DNA of 64,000 nt from CAYPAV01 sp964408805 (GCA_964408805.1 CAYPAV010000014.1:54185-118184); one strand, 5' to 3'. Positions 52,868 to 63,363 are shown, numbered from the stretch's first letter. The notes: a model not told the origin generated them from the letters alone. Program-made: numbers and translations.

Positions 52868-53860
52868 ATGCGGTATTTCTTGGCATTGCCGATCCTTCTT
52901 TCGCTTACGTCTTTCACCATTGCGGCGGAATGGTCTTCGACGTCGCTTGGCAAGGTTCCCGGACTTTCCCATCTCATCGTCGACGAGACGACCGCTGAAC
53001 TCCTAGCGACGGGGGCCGGGCGGACCTACCGTTTGAAACTGGCGGGACCGCCGGTTTCCGTTCAGCGAACCTCGTCGCTACCCGCGAGGCCGCGCGATAT
53101 CATTCCTCATGGTCGGGTTGCGCGGGGGCGAGGTGTAGTCAGGGCGGCTTGGCTCGCGGCGGGAACCGAGCGATACGATCACGGCGTTCTCGGTGATGGG
53201 ATCGAGGCGGGCGCGATCAAGGCACGGCTCGCCGACGGCACCGTCCTGGTCCATCATTTGGCGAAAGCGTACGTGTTCGAGGATCTGGAACCGCGTCTCG
53301 TCGATCTTGAGAGCGATGGCCAAGACGAGATCCTGCTGGTCCGTTCGGGCCGGGACGAGGGGGCGGCGGTCGCGGTGTATGGCTTGCGCGGGCGCGCGTT
53401 GCGCCTGATCGCCGTCTCCGATGCGATCGGTCAGGCCTATCGTTGGCTCAATCCGGTAGGTGCCGCGGATTTCGATGGCGACGGTCGGGTCGAGATCGCG
53501 GTCGTTGAAACGCCGCATCTTGGCCAAACCCTGGTGCTCTATCGGTTGGATGGCGCGCGGCTCGTCGAGGTTGGACGTAGGCCCGGTTTCTCGACTCATT
53601 ACATGGGCTCGACGATTCTCGATATGGCCGAAACGTTGGATCTCAACGGAGATGGCATTGTCGATTTCGTCCTCCCGTCCGGCAGCCGGCGGCGGTTGAT
53701 CGGCCTCACTTTCAAGAATGGCGAATTCAAGGTCCTGGCCATGGGGCCGAGCGGACCGCCGATCACTACCGAGGTGGTCGCCGTCGATCTCGACGGCAAT
53801 GGTCGACCCGACTTGGTCTATGGCCGACGCGGCGGCGGGGTCGAGGCGATCCCGCGCTGA
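52868..53860 (+). CDS. Secreted FG-GAP/VCBS-repeat protein
   Basis: 330 residues with a signal peptide (about 1-19, ending SFTIAA). Three calcium-binding style repeats are visible: DFDGDGRVEIAVVE, DLNGDGIVDFVLPS and DLDGNGRPDLVYGR. This is a beta-propeller architecture typical of extracellular or periplasmic proteins. It sits 13 bases after serA on the same strand, so it may ride on the serine operon. Function unknown. Confidence 0.78.
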   Translation: MRYFLALPILLSLTSFTIAAEWSSTSLGKVPGLSHLIVDETTAELLATGAGRTYRLKLAGPPVSVQRTSSLPARPRDIIPHGRVARGRGVVRAAWLAAGTERYDHGVLGDGIEAGAIKARLADGTVLVHHLAKAYVFEDLEPRLVDLESDGQDEILLVRSGRDEGAAVAVYGLRGRALRLIAVSDAIGQAYRWLNPVGAADFDGDGRVEIAVVETPHLGQTLVLYRLDGARLVEVGRRPGFSTHYMGSTILDMAETLDLNGDGIVDFVLPSGSRRRLIGLTFKNGEFKVLAMGPSGPPITTEVVAVDLDGNGRPDLVYGRRGGGVEAIPR

Positions 53861-53935
53861 TCCGCCGCTCTTGCCGTTGCGGGATTCGCGCGCTACCTAT
53901 CGCCCGTATCTCCATAGACGACAGAGTGTCCACCC

Positions 53936-55093
53936 ATGAACGACGCCGCCAGCAAGGCCTTGCTCCCGGACGGGCTGCGCGATGTGCTGTCGCCGGACGC
54001 GGCGCACGAGGCGTCGGTCGTCGATCGCCTGCTGTCGCGGGTCGAGGGATGGGGCTACGAACGGGTCGATCCGCCCCTGGTCGAATTCGAGGATAGTCTG
54101 CTCGGTGGCGCGGGCGAGGGCGTCGCGCTTGCGACCTTCCGCCTGATGGACCCGGTCAGCCAGCGGATGATGGGGGTTCGCGCCGACATGACGCCGCAGG
54201 TCGCGCGGATCGCGGGGAGTCGCCTTCGCAAGGCGCCGCGTCCGTTGCGTCTCGCCTATGCGGGCCACGTATTGCGGGTCCGCGGGGACCAGCTGCGCCC
54301 CGAACGTCAGTTTTTTGAGGTTGGCGTCGAATTGATCGGTGCCGACGGCGTCGAAGCCGATGTTGAGATCATCGCGCTTGCGGCAAAGGCGCTGTCGGGA
54401 ATCGGTGTCGAGGGCCTTTCGGTCGACATCAACTTGCCGACACTGACACCCGCCATTTGCCTGGCCTCGGGCCTCGACGAAAGGGAGACCGAAGGCGCGC
54501 GCGCGGCGCTTGATCGCAAGGATGCGGCGGCGGTGGCGGCAATTGGCGGCGATGCGTCTGTACTACTTGGCGGGTTGTTGGCTGCGGCCGGCCCGGCCGG
54601 TTCGGCGCTCGACGCGCTCGCGAAGATCGATCTGCCGGCGGCGGTCCGGACCGATTGCGACCGCCTGGGCGATGCAGCCCGCCGCATCGCGGCGGCGGCA
54701 CCGGGATTGGCGATCACCATCGACCCGGTCGAGCATCGCGGATTCGAGTATCACACCGGACTCAGCTTTACCTTGTTCGCGGCTGGCGTGCGGGGCTCTT
54801 TGGGTCGGGGCGGCCGTTATGGCGCGGGTAGCGCGGACGAGCCGGCCACCGGCTTCACCCTGTTTTTGGATAGTATCATGCGGGCGGTTCCAGCGCCTGT
54901 GGCAAGGCGGCGTCTCTATCTGCCCTATGGCACGCCCGCATCTGCGGCCGATGCGCTTCGCGAGGAAGACTGGATCGCCGTGATGGGGTTTGATCCCGTC
55001 GTCGATGATGCTATCGAGGCCCGTCGTCTCGGATGTTCGCATGTCCTGGGCGGCCAGGGCCCGGTCCCGACGGACGAAACCCAGACAGGATAG
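53936..55093 (+). CDS. hisZ: ATP phosphoribosyltransferase regulatory subunit
   Basis: 385 residues, a histidyl-tRNA-synthetase-like protein without catalytic function that activates the short HisG. Class II synthetase motifs are seen in PLLVEF-type motif 1 and RADMTPQVARIAGSRLR (motif 2), and motif 3 in GGRYGAGSADEPATGFTL. The expected partner hisG is not in this window. It is followed by purA 27 bases later, an arrangement common in alphaproteobacteria. Confidence 0.88.
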   Translation: MNDAASKALLPDGLRDVLSPDAAHEASVVDRLLSRVEGWGYERVDPPLVEFEDSLLGGAGEGVALATFRLMDPVSQRMMGVRADMTPQVARIAGSRLRKAPRPLRLAYAGHVLRVRGDQLRPERQFFEVGVELIGADGVEADVEIIALAAKALSGIGVEGLSVDINLPTLTPAICLASGLDERETEGARAALDRKDAAAVAAIGGDASVLLGGLLAAAGPAGSALDALAKIDLPAAVRTDCDRLGDAARRIAAAAPGLAITIDPVEHRGFEYHTGLSFTLFAAGVRGSLGRGGRYGAGSADEPATGFTLFLDSIMRAVPAPVARRRLYLPYGTPASAADALREEDWIAVMGFDPVVDDAIEARRLGCSHVLGGQGPVPTDETQTG

Positions 55094-55120
55094 TTGAAGA
55101 AGCAAACGACGGAGCGGTGA

Positions 55121-56413
<1,293 letters not shown>

Positions 56414-56416
56414 ACA

Positions 56417-56437
56417 CCTTGATTTTTATTAAGGTTT
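56417..56437 (+). terminator. Weak hairpin after purA
   Basis: CCTTGA (56417-56422) can pair with TTAAGG (56429-56434) with one wobble pair, followed by TTT. It lies just after the purA stop. The stem is short, so strong termination is doubtful. Confidence 0.3.
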
Positions 56438-56542
56438 GTCCCGCCGCCAGACCCGAATGGCCGCTTCGCGCGGCGAGAAATATCTTGCCCCCGAAGGTGA
56501 TAGGTCTTATCCGGAAGGTTGAGGCCACAGCGACGAGAGCTC

Positions 56543-58264
56543 ATGGCGCTGAACGAAACCGATGGTGAGCAAGTAGCGAGCGTGTCCGGCGGGAAGGTCG
56601 TCCTCAAGGGCCGGTTCACTATCGATCTGGGCAAGGCCCTGCCGACCTACGATGCGCCGCCGGCGATCGCCTATGAAGCGGTTCAAACCAGCGATAGCAG
56701 CAAGCCCCTGTTGGCTTTGGTTTGTGATCCGGTGCTGCCGCTTCGGGCGGATCGGGTCATCAGCTTTCGCGGCATCGAGAACCGCATGTTCATGAAACCC
56801 CATGATTGGGGAGTCGTCGATTGGTCCGTGGAAGGGCGGCGCTGTCCCGTCGTCGTCGTCGATCGTCCGGGCGGGGCAAAGGTCATGGCGTCGATTTCGA
56901 CCCGCATTCGTCCGATGAACGAGGACCTTGTAGCGCGTTACCTGATCCGGCCGATGGCGGAACTCATGGAGCAGTTCGCGGCCGCCGATGTGGTCCACCG
57001 CGCCATTCGCCCGGACAATATGTATTACGCCGATGCCGCGCGTGAACGCATGGTCCTTGGGGATGCGATTGCGGTGCCGCCGGCGATCACGCAACCCGTC
57101 GTCTTCGAGACGATCGAAAGCGGCATGGCCTTGCCGGCCGGCCGCGGAACCGGTTCGATCAGTAACGACATCTATTCTCTCGGCGTGACGATCCTAAGTC
57201 TGCTGATCGGCAATGTTCCGTTAGCGGACATGCCGGATGAAAAGGTCATCATCGAGAAGCTCACCCACGGTTCCTATAACGCCCTCGTCGGCCGTGAGCG
57301 TCTGTCGTTGACCATGATGGAGGTTTTGCGCGGCCTCTTGAACGACGATCCGAAAGAACGCTGGCTGGTCAGCGATTTGATGTATTGGGTGAATGGGCGC
57401 CGGCAAAGTCCCTCGCCACAGGGTATCCCGCGCAAGGCCAATCGACCCTTCGTCTTCGATGGCGAGGAGTATCAAACGACGCGCGACCTCGCGAACGCCT
57501 TCGCCAATAACTGGGATGCCGCCGCCACGCCGATCAAGGATGGCTCGCTCAACATTTGGCTGCGGCGGGGCTTCAGCGACGAGGAGTTGATCGAGGCGGT
57601 CAACGATGCGGAAACCGACCCGGCGGGAATCGAACGTAGCGACGATTGGCTGGTCTCGCGGGTGTGCATCGCGATGGATCCGCAGGCGCCGATACGTTAC
57701 GGAAAATTGCGGGCGACGGTCGAGGGTCTTGGGAGCCTGGTTGGTGCTTTTCTCGACGATGCGGAGATGACCGAACTGTTCACCAAGATATTGCGCGAGC
57801 AGCTCCCGGCGTTCTGGCAGCGGCACCAGCGGCGCTTGACCGAAGTACAGGAGCGCTATGTCGAAACATATGAACGAGCGCGGAGCAATGTCGACCGGAT
57901 CGGCGTTGGCCTTGGGATTGAACGCGTTGCCTACGATTTAGATGCGAATTTACCTTGCCGGTCGCCGCTGCTGACCACGGACTATGTCGTGGAGCCGAGT
58001 GCCTTGCTTCCCGCCTTCGAGGCCCAGGCGGCGGCGGGCGGGCAAGTGAAATCGCTCGTTGATAGGCATATCGCGGCCTTTCTGGCCTCCAAGATCACGC
58101 GCCAGGTCACCTCCGATCTGCGCGACCTCGACAATCAGGTCGATCCCCATGTCGCGTTCATCGCCTCCGTGAAGATCCTGGCGACGGTGCAGGACAGGAT
58201 ATCGAAGAAGGACTTCCCGGCGCTCGCGAGCGCGGTCGCCGGATTGCTCGACCCGACGATCTAA
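56543..58264 (+). CDS. Protein pseudokinase-like protein, main part, truncated by in-frame stop
   Basis: 573 residues from ATG 56543. Kinase-like lobes are visible in degenerate form: HRD is replaced by VHRAIRPDNMYY (about 154-165), DFG by LGDAIAVPP, and the F-helix motif SNDIYSLGVTILSLLIG with DDPKERWLVSDLM are kept. Catalysis is therefore unlikely. A helical region follows (about 295-573). The frame ends at TAA 58262-58264 but stays open in the same frame for another 102 codons, ending in a membrane segment. The original protein was probably about 676 residues and anchored at its C-terminus. Confidence 0.7.
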   Translation: MALNETDGEQVASVSGGKVVLKGRFTIDLGKALPTYDAPPAIAYEAVQTSDSSKPLLALVCDPVLPLRADRVISFRGIENRMFMKPHDWGVVDWSVEGRRCPVVVVDRPGGAKVMASISTRIRPMNEDLVARYLIRPMAELMEQFAAADVVHRAIRPDNMYYADAARERMVLGDAIAVPPAITQPVVFETIESGMALPAGRGTGSISNDIYSLGVTILSLLIGNVPLADMPDEKVIIEKLTHGSYNALVGRERLSLTMMEVLRGLLNDDPKERWLVSDLMYWVNGRRQSPSPQGIPRKANRPFVFDGEEYQTTRDLANAFANNWDAAATPIKDGSLNIWLRRGFSDEELIEAVNDAETDPAGIERSDDWLVSRVCIAMDPQAPIRYGKLRATVEGLGSLVGAFLDDAEMTELFTKILREQLPAFWQRHQRRLTEVQERYVETYERARSNVDRIGVGLGIERVAYDLDANLPCRSPLLTTDYVVEPSALLPAFEAQAAAGGQVKSLVDRHIAAFLASKITRQVTSDLRDLDNQVDPHVAFIASVKILATVQDRISKKDFPALASAVAGLLDPTI

Positions 58265-58573
58265 CGATTCCACAGCCGCACGATCCGCAATCGGGTGCGC
58301 GACGGCCTCAAGAAAGCGATCCGGACGGGGCGGTTGTCGCGTTTGATCGAGGCGATCAACAACCCGAATGAATTGGTGGCCGACGCGAATGCCTTCCAGC
58401 AGGCGCTCACCGTTTACACCCGAACCGTGATGGAGGAGCAGCGCCTCGAATACGACAAGACGCATCGGGAATATTTCGCGCGTGAGAAGGGCGCCCAGGC
58501 CGCTTCGACGGTCGCTGGCGTCATGACCTGTGTCGCCTCGCTGCCCATCGTCATCATTTGGCTCGTGGGATAG
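58265..58573 (+). CDS. C-terminal membrane part of the pseudokinase, after an in-frame stop
   Basis: Continues the upstream frame without any shift after TAA 58264; a GTG at 58295 would start a 92-residue product. The sequence is helical and charged (RTGRLSRLIEAINNPNEL, KTHREYFAREKGAQ) and ends in a membrane segment (TVAGVMTCVASLPIVIIWLVG). A coding-quality frame of this length right behind a stop indicates a nonsense mutation, a sequence error or readthrough rather than a separate gene. Confidence 0.5.
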   Translation, partial: RFHSRTIRNRVRDGLKKAIRTGRLSRLIEAINNPNELVADANAFQQALTVYTRTVMEEQRLEYDKTHREYFAREKGAQAASTVAGVMTCVASLPIVIIWLVG

Positions 58574-58590
58574 GACGGAGGTAGCACCGA

Positions 58591-59145
58591 ATGTCGGAAG
58601 GCGCACCTCGAGGACGAGCGGTCATCGCCTGGATCGTGGCGCCGATGGTCGGCATCGCGTTTTTCCCGACACTGTTGCTTATGGTCATCGGGATGGCACC
58701 GGCGATCGTTGCCTTCTTTATAGACAAGCGACCGCGCAAGGTAACCGCGCGGGCGGTGGCTTATTTGAATATTGCCGGCTGCTTGCCCTTCGCACTCGAC
58801 CTTTGGTCCGGGCAAAACACCATCACGGGCGTGATGGAAATCGCCTCCGACCCGTCCTCGCTGATGATCATGTACAGCGCCGCTGCGGTCGGATGGACCT
58901 TGAATTTCATCACCGCGCCGATCATGTCGGCCTATCTCGCGGTTCAGCACGAAGCGAAGGGTCGGTCGATCGAGAACCGCAAGGAAGAATTGATCAAGGA
59001 ATGGGGGGCCGATGTGAAAGGCCAGGTAATGGCGGCGGTCGAGGCACAACAGCCACCGCCGCCGCCCGCGGAGGCCGGCGAGGCGGACGACTCCGAGACA
59101 TTCGAGGAAGAGGAAGAAGTGGAAGAGGAGTCGGCGGCGTCGTAG
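58591..59145 (+). CDS. Membrane protein with acidic C-terminal tail, linked to the pseudokinase
   Basis: 184 residues. Three to four hydrophobic segments (for example VIAWIVAPMVGIAFFPTLLL, and GWTLNFITAPIMSAYLAVQ) are followed by a charged cytoplasmic part and a Pro-rich, strongly acidic tail (EEEEEVEEE). It begins 18 bases after the end of the pseudokinase frame with GGAGG upstream, so the two are probably co-transcribed and may work as a membrane complex. Family not recognised. Confidence 0.65.
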   Translation: MSEGAPRGRAVIAWIVAPMVGIAFFPTLLLMVIGMAPAIVAFFIDKRPRKVTARAVAYLNIAGCLPFALDLWSGQNTITGVMEIASDPSSLMIMYSAAAVGWTLNFITAPIMSAYLAVQHEAKGRSIENRKEELIKEWGADVKGQVMAAVEAQQPPPPPAEAGEADDSETFEEEEEVEEESAAS

Positions 59146-59181
59146 GTCACCGCCGCCCAGGTGCGCGGATTATTTCCTGAA

Positions 59182-60072
59182 TTAGATTTCGGCCGTCGCG
59201 AGACGTTGGTCGACGGCTGCGTTGCGGACCGCCTTCTGCAGCTTCTCGAACGCCCGGACCTCGATCTGCCGAACCCGTTCGCGGCTGATACAGTAAACCT
59301 TGCTCAGCTCCTCGAGGGTTTGCGGATCCTCGCGCAGGCGTCGCTCGGTGATGATGTGCCGTTCGCGCTCGTTGAGAACCGACATCCCGTCCTGAAGCAA
59401 GTTTTGCCGCTTGCCGTATTCGTCCGATTCCGCGAGTTTGGCTTCCTGCGTCTCACCGTCATCGGCCAGCCAGTCGATCCATTCGCCCTCGCTTTCGGCG
59501 CGAAGGGGCGCGTTCAATGAATGGTCGGATCCCGACATCCGCCGGTTCATCATCGTCACTTCGGCCTCGGTCACATTGAGGCGAGTGGCTATTTCCTCGA
59601 CATGCTCCGGCGTTAGGTCGCCTTCCTCGAAGGCCTGGATTTGACCCTTAATCTTGCGGAGATTGAAGAACAGCTTCTTTTGCGCCGCCGTCGTGCCGAT
59701 CTTCACCAACGACCACGAGTGCAGGATGTATTCCTGAATGGCCGCGCGGATCCACCACATGGCGTAGGTCGCGAGCCGGAAACCGCGCTCCGGATCGAAC
59801 CGTTTAACGGCCTGCATCAGGCCGATATTGCCTTCCGAGATCAATTCCGCGTGCGGCAGGCCGTAGCCGCGATAGCCGGAGGCGATCTTCGCCACCAGGC
59901 GAAGATGGCTGGTCACCATCTTGTGGGCCGATTCGGTGTCGTCATGTTCGCGCCAGCGCTTGGCCAGCATGTATTCCTCGTCCGGTTCGAGCATGGGGAA
60001 ACGACGAATCTCCTGGAGGTATCGCCGTAGATTGTTTTCCGGACTTATCGCGACACTTGGAAGCGCGACCAT
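59182..60072 (-). CDS. rpoH: RNA polymerase sigma factor RpoH (sigma-32)
   Basis: 296 residues. Region 2 reads ISEGNIGLMQAVKRFDPERGFRLATYAMWWI in parts, region 4 ends in ISRERVRQIEVRAFEKL. The RpoH box QKKLFFNLRK identifies the heat-shock subtype. It starts at ATG 60072 with GAGGAG upstream. A perfect CIRCE element and a sigma-70-like promoter lie immediately before it, so HrcA repression is likely in addition to usual RpoH control. Confidence 0.93.
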   Translation of the reverse strand: MVALPSVAISPENNLRRYLQEIRRFPMLEPDEEYMLAKRWREHDDTESAHKMVTSHLRLVAKIASGYRGYGLPHAELISEGNIGLMQAVKRFDPERGFRLATYAMWWIRAAIQEYILHSWSLVKIGTTAAQKKLFFNLRKIKGQIQAFEEGDLTPEHVEEIATRLNVTEAEVTMMNRRMSGSDHSLNAPLRAESEGEWIDWLADDGETQEAKLAESDEYGKRQNLLQDGMSVLNERERHIITERRLREDPQTLEELSKVYCISRERVRQIEVRAFEKLQKAVRNAAVDQRLATAEI

Positions 60073-60094
60073 CTTGATCTCCTCGTCGAAGTGC

Positions 60095-60121
60095 TTAGCA
60101 CTCCCGTTATATGAGTGCTAA
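60095..60121. promoter_or_regulatory. Perfect CIRCE element (HrcA operator) before rpoH
   Basis: TTAGCACTC, nine bases, then GAGTGCTAA: an exact match to the CIRCE consensus. It lies between the predicted -10 and the ribosome binding site of rpoH, overlapping the expected transcription start. HrcA binding here would repress rpoH. Confidence 0.88.
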
Positions 60122-60148
60122 AATAAGAATTCTGCCTGACGATTTCAA
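60120..60148 (-). promoter_or_regulatory. Predicted sigma-70 promoter of rpoH
   Basis: On the minus strand TTGAAA (60148-60143) and TATTTT (60125-60120) are 17 bases apart. The -10 element shares two bases with the end of the CIRCE element. Confidence 0.55.
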
Positions 60149-60172
60149 GTATTATTCTAGAACCATTCAAAT

Positions 60173-61159
60173 TTATGATGCAAATCCGGCCAAATTAAGG
60201 CATTCGATCACGTATTCGAGATCATCCGGCAATTTTGTTTCAAAAACCAACCGCTTTTCGGTAACAGGATGATCGAAGCCGAGCGTCCTTGCATGCAAGG
60301 CTTGGCGATGCAAATTCCGCACCGCTTCCGCCGCCGCCGGCTCGAGGGCCGACAGCCGCGCAGGTGTCGTCCGGCCATAGGTCGAATCTCCGATCACCGG
60401 ATGGCCGAGATGGGCCAGATGAACCCGGATTTGATGGGTCCGCCCGGTGGCAAGGCGGCACTCGACGAGGCTGGCGGCGTCGCTTCGCGCCAGGACCCGG
60501 TAGCGGGTGAGGGCGGTACGACCTCGTCCGGAGCCGAGCACCGCCATCATCTTTCGGTCGCGCGCACTTCGGCCGATATTGCCCTCGATTTCGCCGACCG
60601 CCGGCACCGGAACGCCCCAAACGAGGGCATGATAGGCGCGTTCGATACTTCGGTCCTCGAACTGCCGGGCGAGATAGCGGTGAGCGTCGTCGGTCTTGGC
60701 GACGACCATGAGGCCGCTCGTGTCCTTGTCCAGGCGGTGAACGATGCCCGGCCGCTTCACCCCGCCGATTCCCGAGAGGCTGTCGCCGCAATGATGGAGG
60801 AGGGCGTTGACCAGGGTGCCGTCCGGCTGTCCGGCACCTGGATGGACGACCATGCCGGGGGGCTTCTCCAGGACCAGAAGAGCCGCGTCCTCGAAGCGGA
60901 TATCGAGCTCGATCGGCTCGGGGTGGAGCGGCGAGTCGATGGCGGCCGGGGTCGTCACCGTGAAGCGTTCGCCCGGTTTGACCCGGTATGACGGGTCCGT
61001 TATCGTCGCCTCGCCGGCGCGGACGTGACCCTCCTTGATCAGCGATTTGAGGCGGTTTCGCGATAGATCGGGAATCGCGGCCGCGAGCGCGCGGTCGAGA
61101 CGATCGGCCGCCGCGGGCTGGACGGCATATTCGATTTGTTCGTCCTCGGAATTCGTCAT
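60173..61159 (-). CDS. rluD: RluA-family 23S rRNA pseudouridine synthase (RluD-like)
   Basis: 328 residues from ATG 61159. An N-terminal S4 RNA-binding region (RLDRALAAAIPDLSRNRLKS) is followed by the catalytic domain with PGIVHRLDKDTSGLMVVAK, which contains the essential Asp. Further motifs are GRTHQIRVHLAHLGHPVIGD. RluD modifies helix 69 of 23S rRNA, but the family also contains RluC and others. It is adjacent to rpoH on the same strand and divergent from the DUF6476-type gene. Confidence 0.87.
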   Translation of the reverse strand: MTNSEDEQIEYAVQPAAADRLDRALAAAIPDLSRNRLKSLIKEGHVRAGEATITDPSYRVKPGERFTVTTPAAIDSPLHPEPIELDIRFEDAALLVLEKPPGMVVHPGAGQPDGTLVNALLHHCGDSLSGIGGVKRPGIVHRLDKDTSGLMVVAKTDDAHRYLARQFEDRSIERAYHALVWGVPVPAVGEIEGNIGRSARDRKMMAVLGSGRGRTALTRYRVLARSDAASLVECRLATGRTHQIRVHLAHLGHPVIGDSTYGRTTPARLSALEPAAAEAVRNLHRQALHARTLGFDHPVTEKRLVFETKLPDDLEYVIECLNLAGFAS

Positions 61160-61183
61160 GACGGCCAAGACTGGACCCAAAGC

Positions 61184-61492
61184 ATGCAGGCGCTCAAGGC
61201 CCTCGTCATCACGCTCGGAATTTTGATCCTCGTCGCTTTCGGGCTTCTGGCCTATGGATTGGCGACGAAGTTCAAGTCCGCACCCGCGCCGGCGGTCGAA
61301 ACAGCGCCGGTCGCGTTCGACGAGACGACGGTCGCCCTTCCCAAGGGGGCAAGCGTCGTCGAGACCCGGCTCGGCGAGGGGCGGGCGGTGCTGCGGCTTT
61401 CGTTCGCGGGCGGCGGAGAGGCGCTTCTGGTGCTCGATCTCGCGACCGGCCGCAGGGTGGGGCTGATCAGGCTGACGGAGGGTGGAAAATGA
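61184..61492 (+). CDS. DUF6476-type small membrane protein
   Basis: 102 residues from ATG 61184. One membrane segment near the N-terminus (LVITLGILILVAFGLLAYGL) is followed by a short periplasmic domain with VALPKGASVVETRLGEGRAV. This matches small alphaproteobacterial proteins of the DUF6476 type found next to rluD. It overlaps the threonine aldolase gene by 4 bases. Confidence 0.72.
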   Translation: MQALKALVITLGILILVAFGLLAYGLATKFKSAPAPAVETAPVAFDETTVALPKGASVVETRLGEGRAVLRLSFAGGGEALLVLDLATGRRVGLIRLTEGGK

Positions 61493-62511
61493 ACTTCTGC
61501 AGCGACAATGTCGCCGGCGCCTCGCCCGAGATCGTCGCCGCACTCGAGCGTGCGAGCCGCGGCCCGGCGATGCCCTATGGCGACGATCCGCTGACCGAGG
61601 GCGTGGTCGCCCGCCTCCGGGAGATTTTCGAGACCGACGCCGAGATCCTGCTGGTGGCGACCGGCACCGCGGCGAACGCGCTCGGCCTCGCCACGATGAC
61701 GCCGCCCCACGGCGTCATCTATTGCCATCCCGAGAGCCATGTAAACGTCGACGAATGCGGCGCGCCCGAGTTCTATACCGGCGGCGCCAAGCTGGTGACG
61801 GTCTCCGGGGAGGGCGGCAAGTTCACCGCGGACGCCCTCGAGGCGGCGATCACCGGGGCCGGGGTGGTGCATCATGCCCAGCCGTCGGCGGTCAGCGTCA
61901 CCCAGGTGACCGAGGCGGGAACGCTCTACTCGGCCGATGAACTCGACGCGATCGCCGGGGTCTGCCGCGACCACGGCCTGAAACTCCACATGGATGGCGC
62001 CCGTTTCGCCAATGCCTTGGAGACGCTTGGCTGCAGCGCCGCCGAGGCGAGCTGGAAGCGGGGTGTCGACGTGCTCTCCTTCGGGGCCACCAAGAACGGT
62101 GCGCTCGCCGCCGAAGCGGTGCTCTTTTTCGATCGCGACCTGGCGGCGGCGGTCGAATACCGGCGAAAACGCGCCGGCCATCTGTTCTCCAAGATGCGCT
62201 TCCTCGCGGCCCAGTTCGAGGGCTATCTCGCGGACGACCTCTGGCGCCGGAACGCCCGTCATGCCAACGAAATGGCGGCAAGGTTGAGCCAAGGGCTGGC
62301 GGCCCTTCCGGGGGCCCGTCTCGCCCATCCGGTCGAGGCGAACGAGATGTTCCTGCATCTGCCCATCGCCGTGATCGAGGGTCTGCTGGCGGCGGGGTTC
62401 TTGTTCTATCGCTGGACGCCGGACGGCGATCTCGTCCGGCTCGTCACCGCCTTCGACACCGACCCCGCCCATGTCGACGCCATGATCGCGGCCGCCGAAG
62501 GGCTCGTCTGA
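61489..62511 (+). CDS. ltaE: Low-specificity L-threonine aldolase
   Basis: 340 residues, a fold-type I PLP enzyme of the beta-eliminating lyase family. The PLP lysine is in LSFGATKNGALAAEAV, preceded by KLHMDGARFANALETL. It cleaves threonine or allo-threonine to glycine and acetaldehyde. The N-terminal NFCSDNVAGASPEIV fits the family start. It is translationally coupled to the DUF6476-type gene. Confidence 0.87.
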   Translation: MNFCSDNVAGASPEIVAALERASRGPAMPYGDDPLTEGVVARLREIFETDAEILLVATGTAANALGLATMTPPHGVIYCHPESHVNVDECGAPEFYTGGAKLVTVSGEGGKFTADALEAAITGAGVVHHAQPSAVSVTQVTEAGTLYSADELDAIAGVCRDHGLKLHMDGARFANALETLGCSAAEASWKRGVDVLSFGATKNGALAAEAVLFFDRDLAAAVEYRRKRAGHLFSKMRFLAAQFEGYLADDLWRRNARHANEMAARLSQGLAALPGARLAHPVEANEMFLHLPIAVIEGLLAAGFLFYRWTPDGDLVRLVTAFDTDPAHVDAMIAAAEGLV

Positions 62512-62527
62512 AACTTAAATGCAAATC

Positions 62528-63271
62528 TTAGCGTTTGATGGCAACTGCTTGAAGTATCTGCGTTGCCACCTGTTGGCGGGTGCGATAGACGGCACGGGCA
62601 CGCCGCAGGTAAATGCCAAGGTCGGGGACGTACCAGAAGCGCGTGAAGACCTCGTCATGGGGCAGGCGCTCGCCGCCCTGGGAGACCAGTTCATGCTTGT
62701 CGACGACGAGCGCCTCATAGGCCGTCCCGGCTATTTTTATGGTCTCGCGCCGGCGGACACAGAAGCTGACGATGGCGCCGTAAAGCATGCCGTCCGGCAG
62801 TTTGATCTTGGCCCTAAAGCGGATCGAGCGGCCGCCGTCGAGCGGCCACAAAGGGTCCAAGGCGTCGGCGCCGAAACTCGTTTCGAAGCCGCGCGAAGTG
62901 CCGAGCGCCATCAAACCCCGCTTGATCCTGATCGCATAGCCGCCGCCGTCGGGCCGGTGAAGCCCCCAATCCGCCTCGTCGCCGGTATTCGCCTGAGCGA
63001 CGAAGCGAATCTCGCGCCGACTTTTCGTCTTCCCCGCGCGCTCGGTCGTCTCCTCGAAGCTGATCTCGGTACCGGCGGCGGGGGCCTTATAGGCGGCTGC
63101 TTTTCCGCTCGGCGGATAGTCACATTCGGCGCCGAGGGCGGGGCCAGCGGCGCCGATCAGCAGCCAGCTTCCGACGAAGGCGGCGCACAGGCGCCCGGCC
63201 GAACCGGAGCCGAACGGGGGCAAGGATCGATCCTTTATCATGTCGCCATTCTGCGCGTGCCGCCCGCTCAT
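62528..63271 (-). CDS. Secreted protein of unknown function (DUF3108-like size)
   Basis: 247 residues; the start could also be ATG 63241. A hydrophobic signal (LCAAFVGSWLLIGAAGPALGA) is followed by a beta-rich domain with ECDYPPSGKAA, LYGAIVSFCVRRRE and FTRFWYVPDLGIYLRRARAV. The layout resembles periplasmic DUF3108-type proteins but I cannot confirm the family. Convergent with ltaE. Confidence 0.6.
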   Translation of the reverse strand: MSGRHAQNGDMIKDRSLPPFGSGSAGRLCAAFVGSWLLIGAAGPALGAECDYPPSGKAAAYKAPAAGTEISFEETTERAGKTKSRREIRFVAQANTGDEADWGLHRPDGGGYAIRIKRGLMALGTSRGFETSFGADALDPLWPLDGGRSIRFRAKIKLPDGMLYGAIVSFCVRRRETIKIAGTAYEALVVDKHELVSQGGERLPHDEVFTRFWYVPDLGIYLRRARAVYRTRQQVATQILQAVAIKR

Positions 63272-63316
63272 GTCGACCGCCTTTGACGCCGCGGCGCGCC
63301 CCGCTCCGAAAAGCAG

Positions 63317-63345
63317 TTGATTCCCGCGCCTCCATTCGATACATC
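63317..63345 (+). promoter_or_regulatory. Predicted promoter of the tRNA-Glu gene
   Basis: TTGATT (63317-63322) and TACATC (63340-63345) are 17 bases apart, placing the transcription start about 12 bases before the mature tRNA. Confidence 0.4.
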
Positions 63346-63363
63346 AAGACCTCCGGCCACCGC

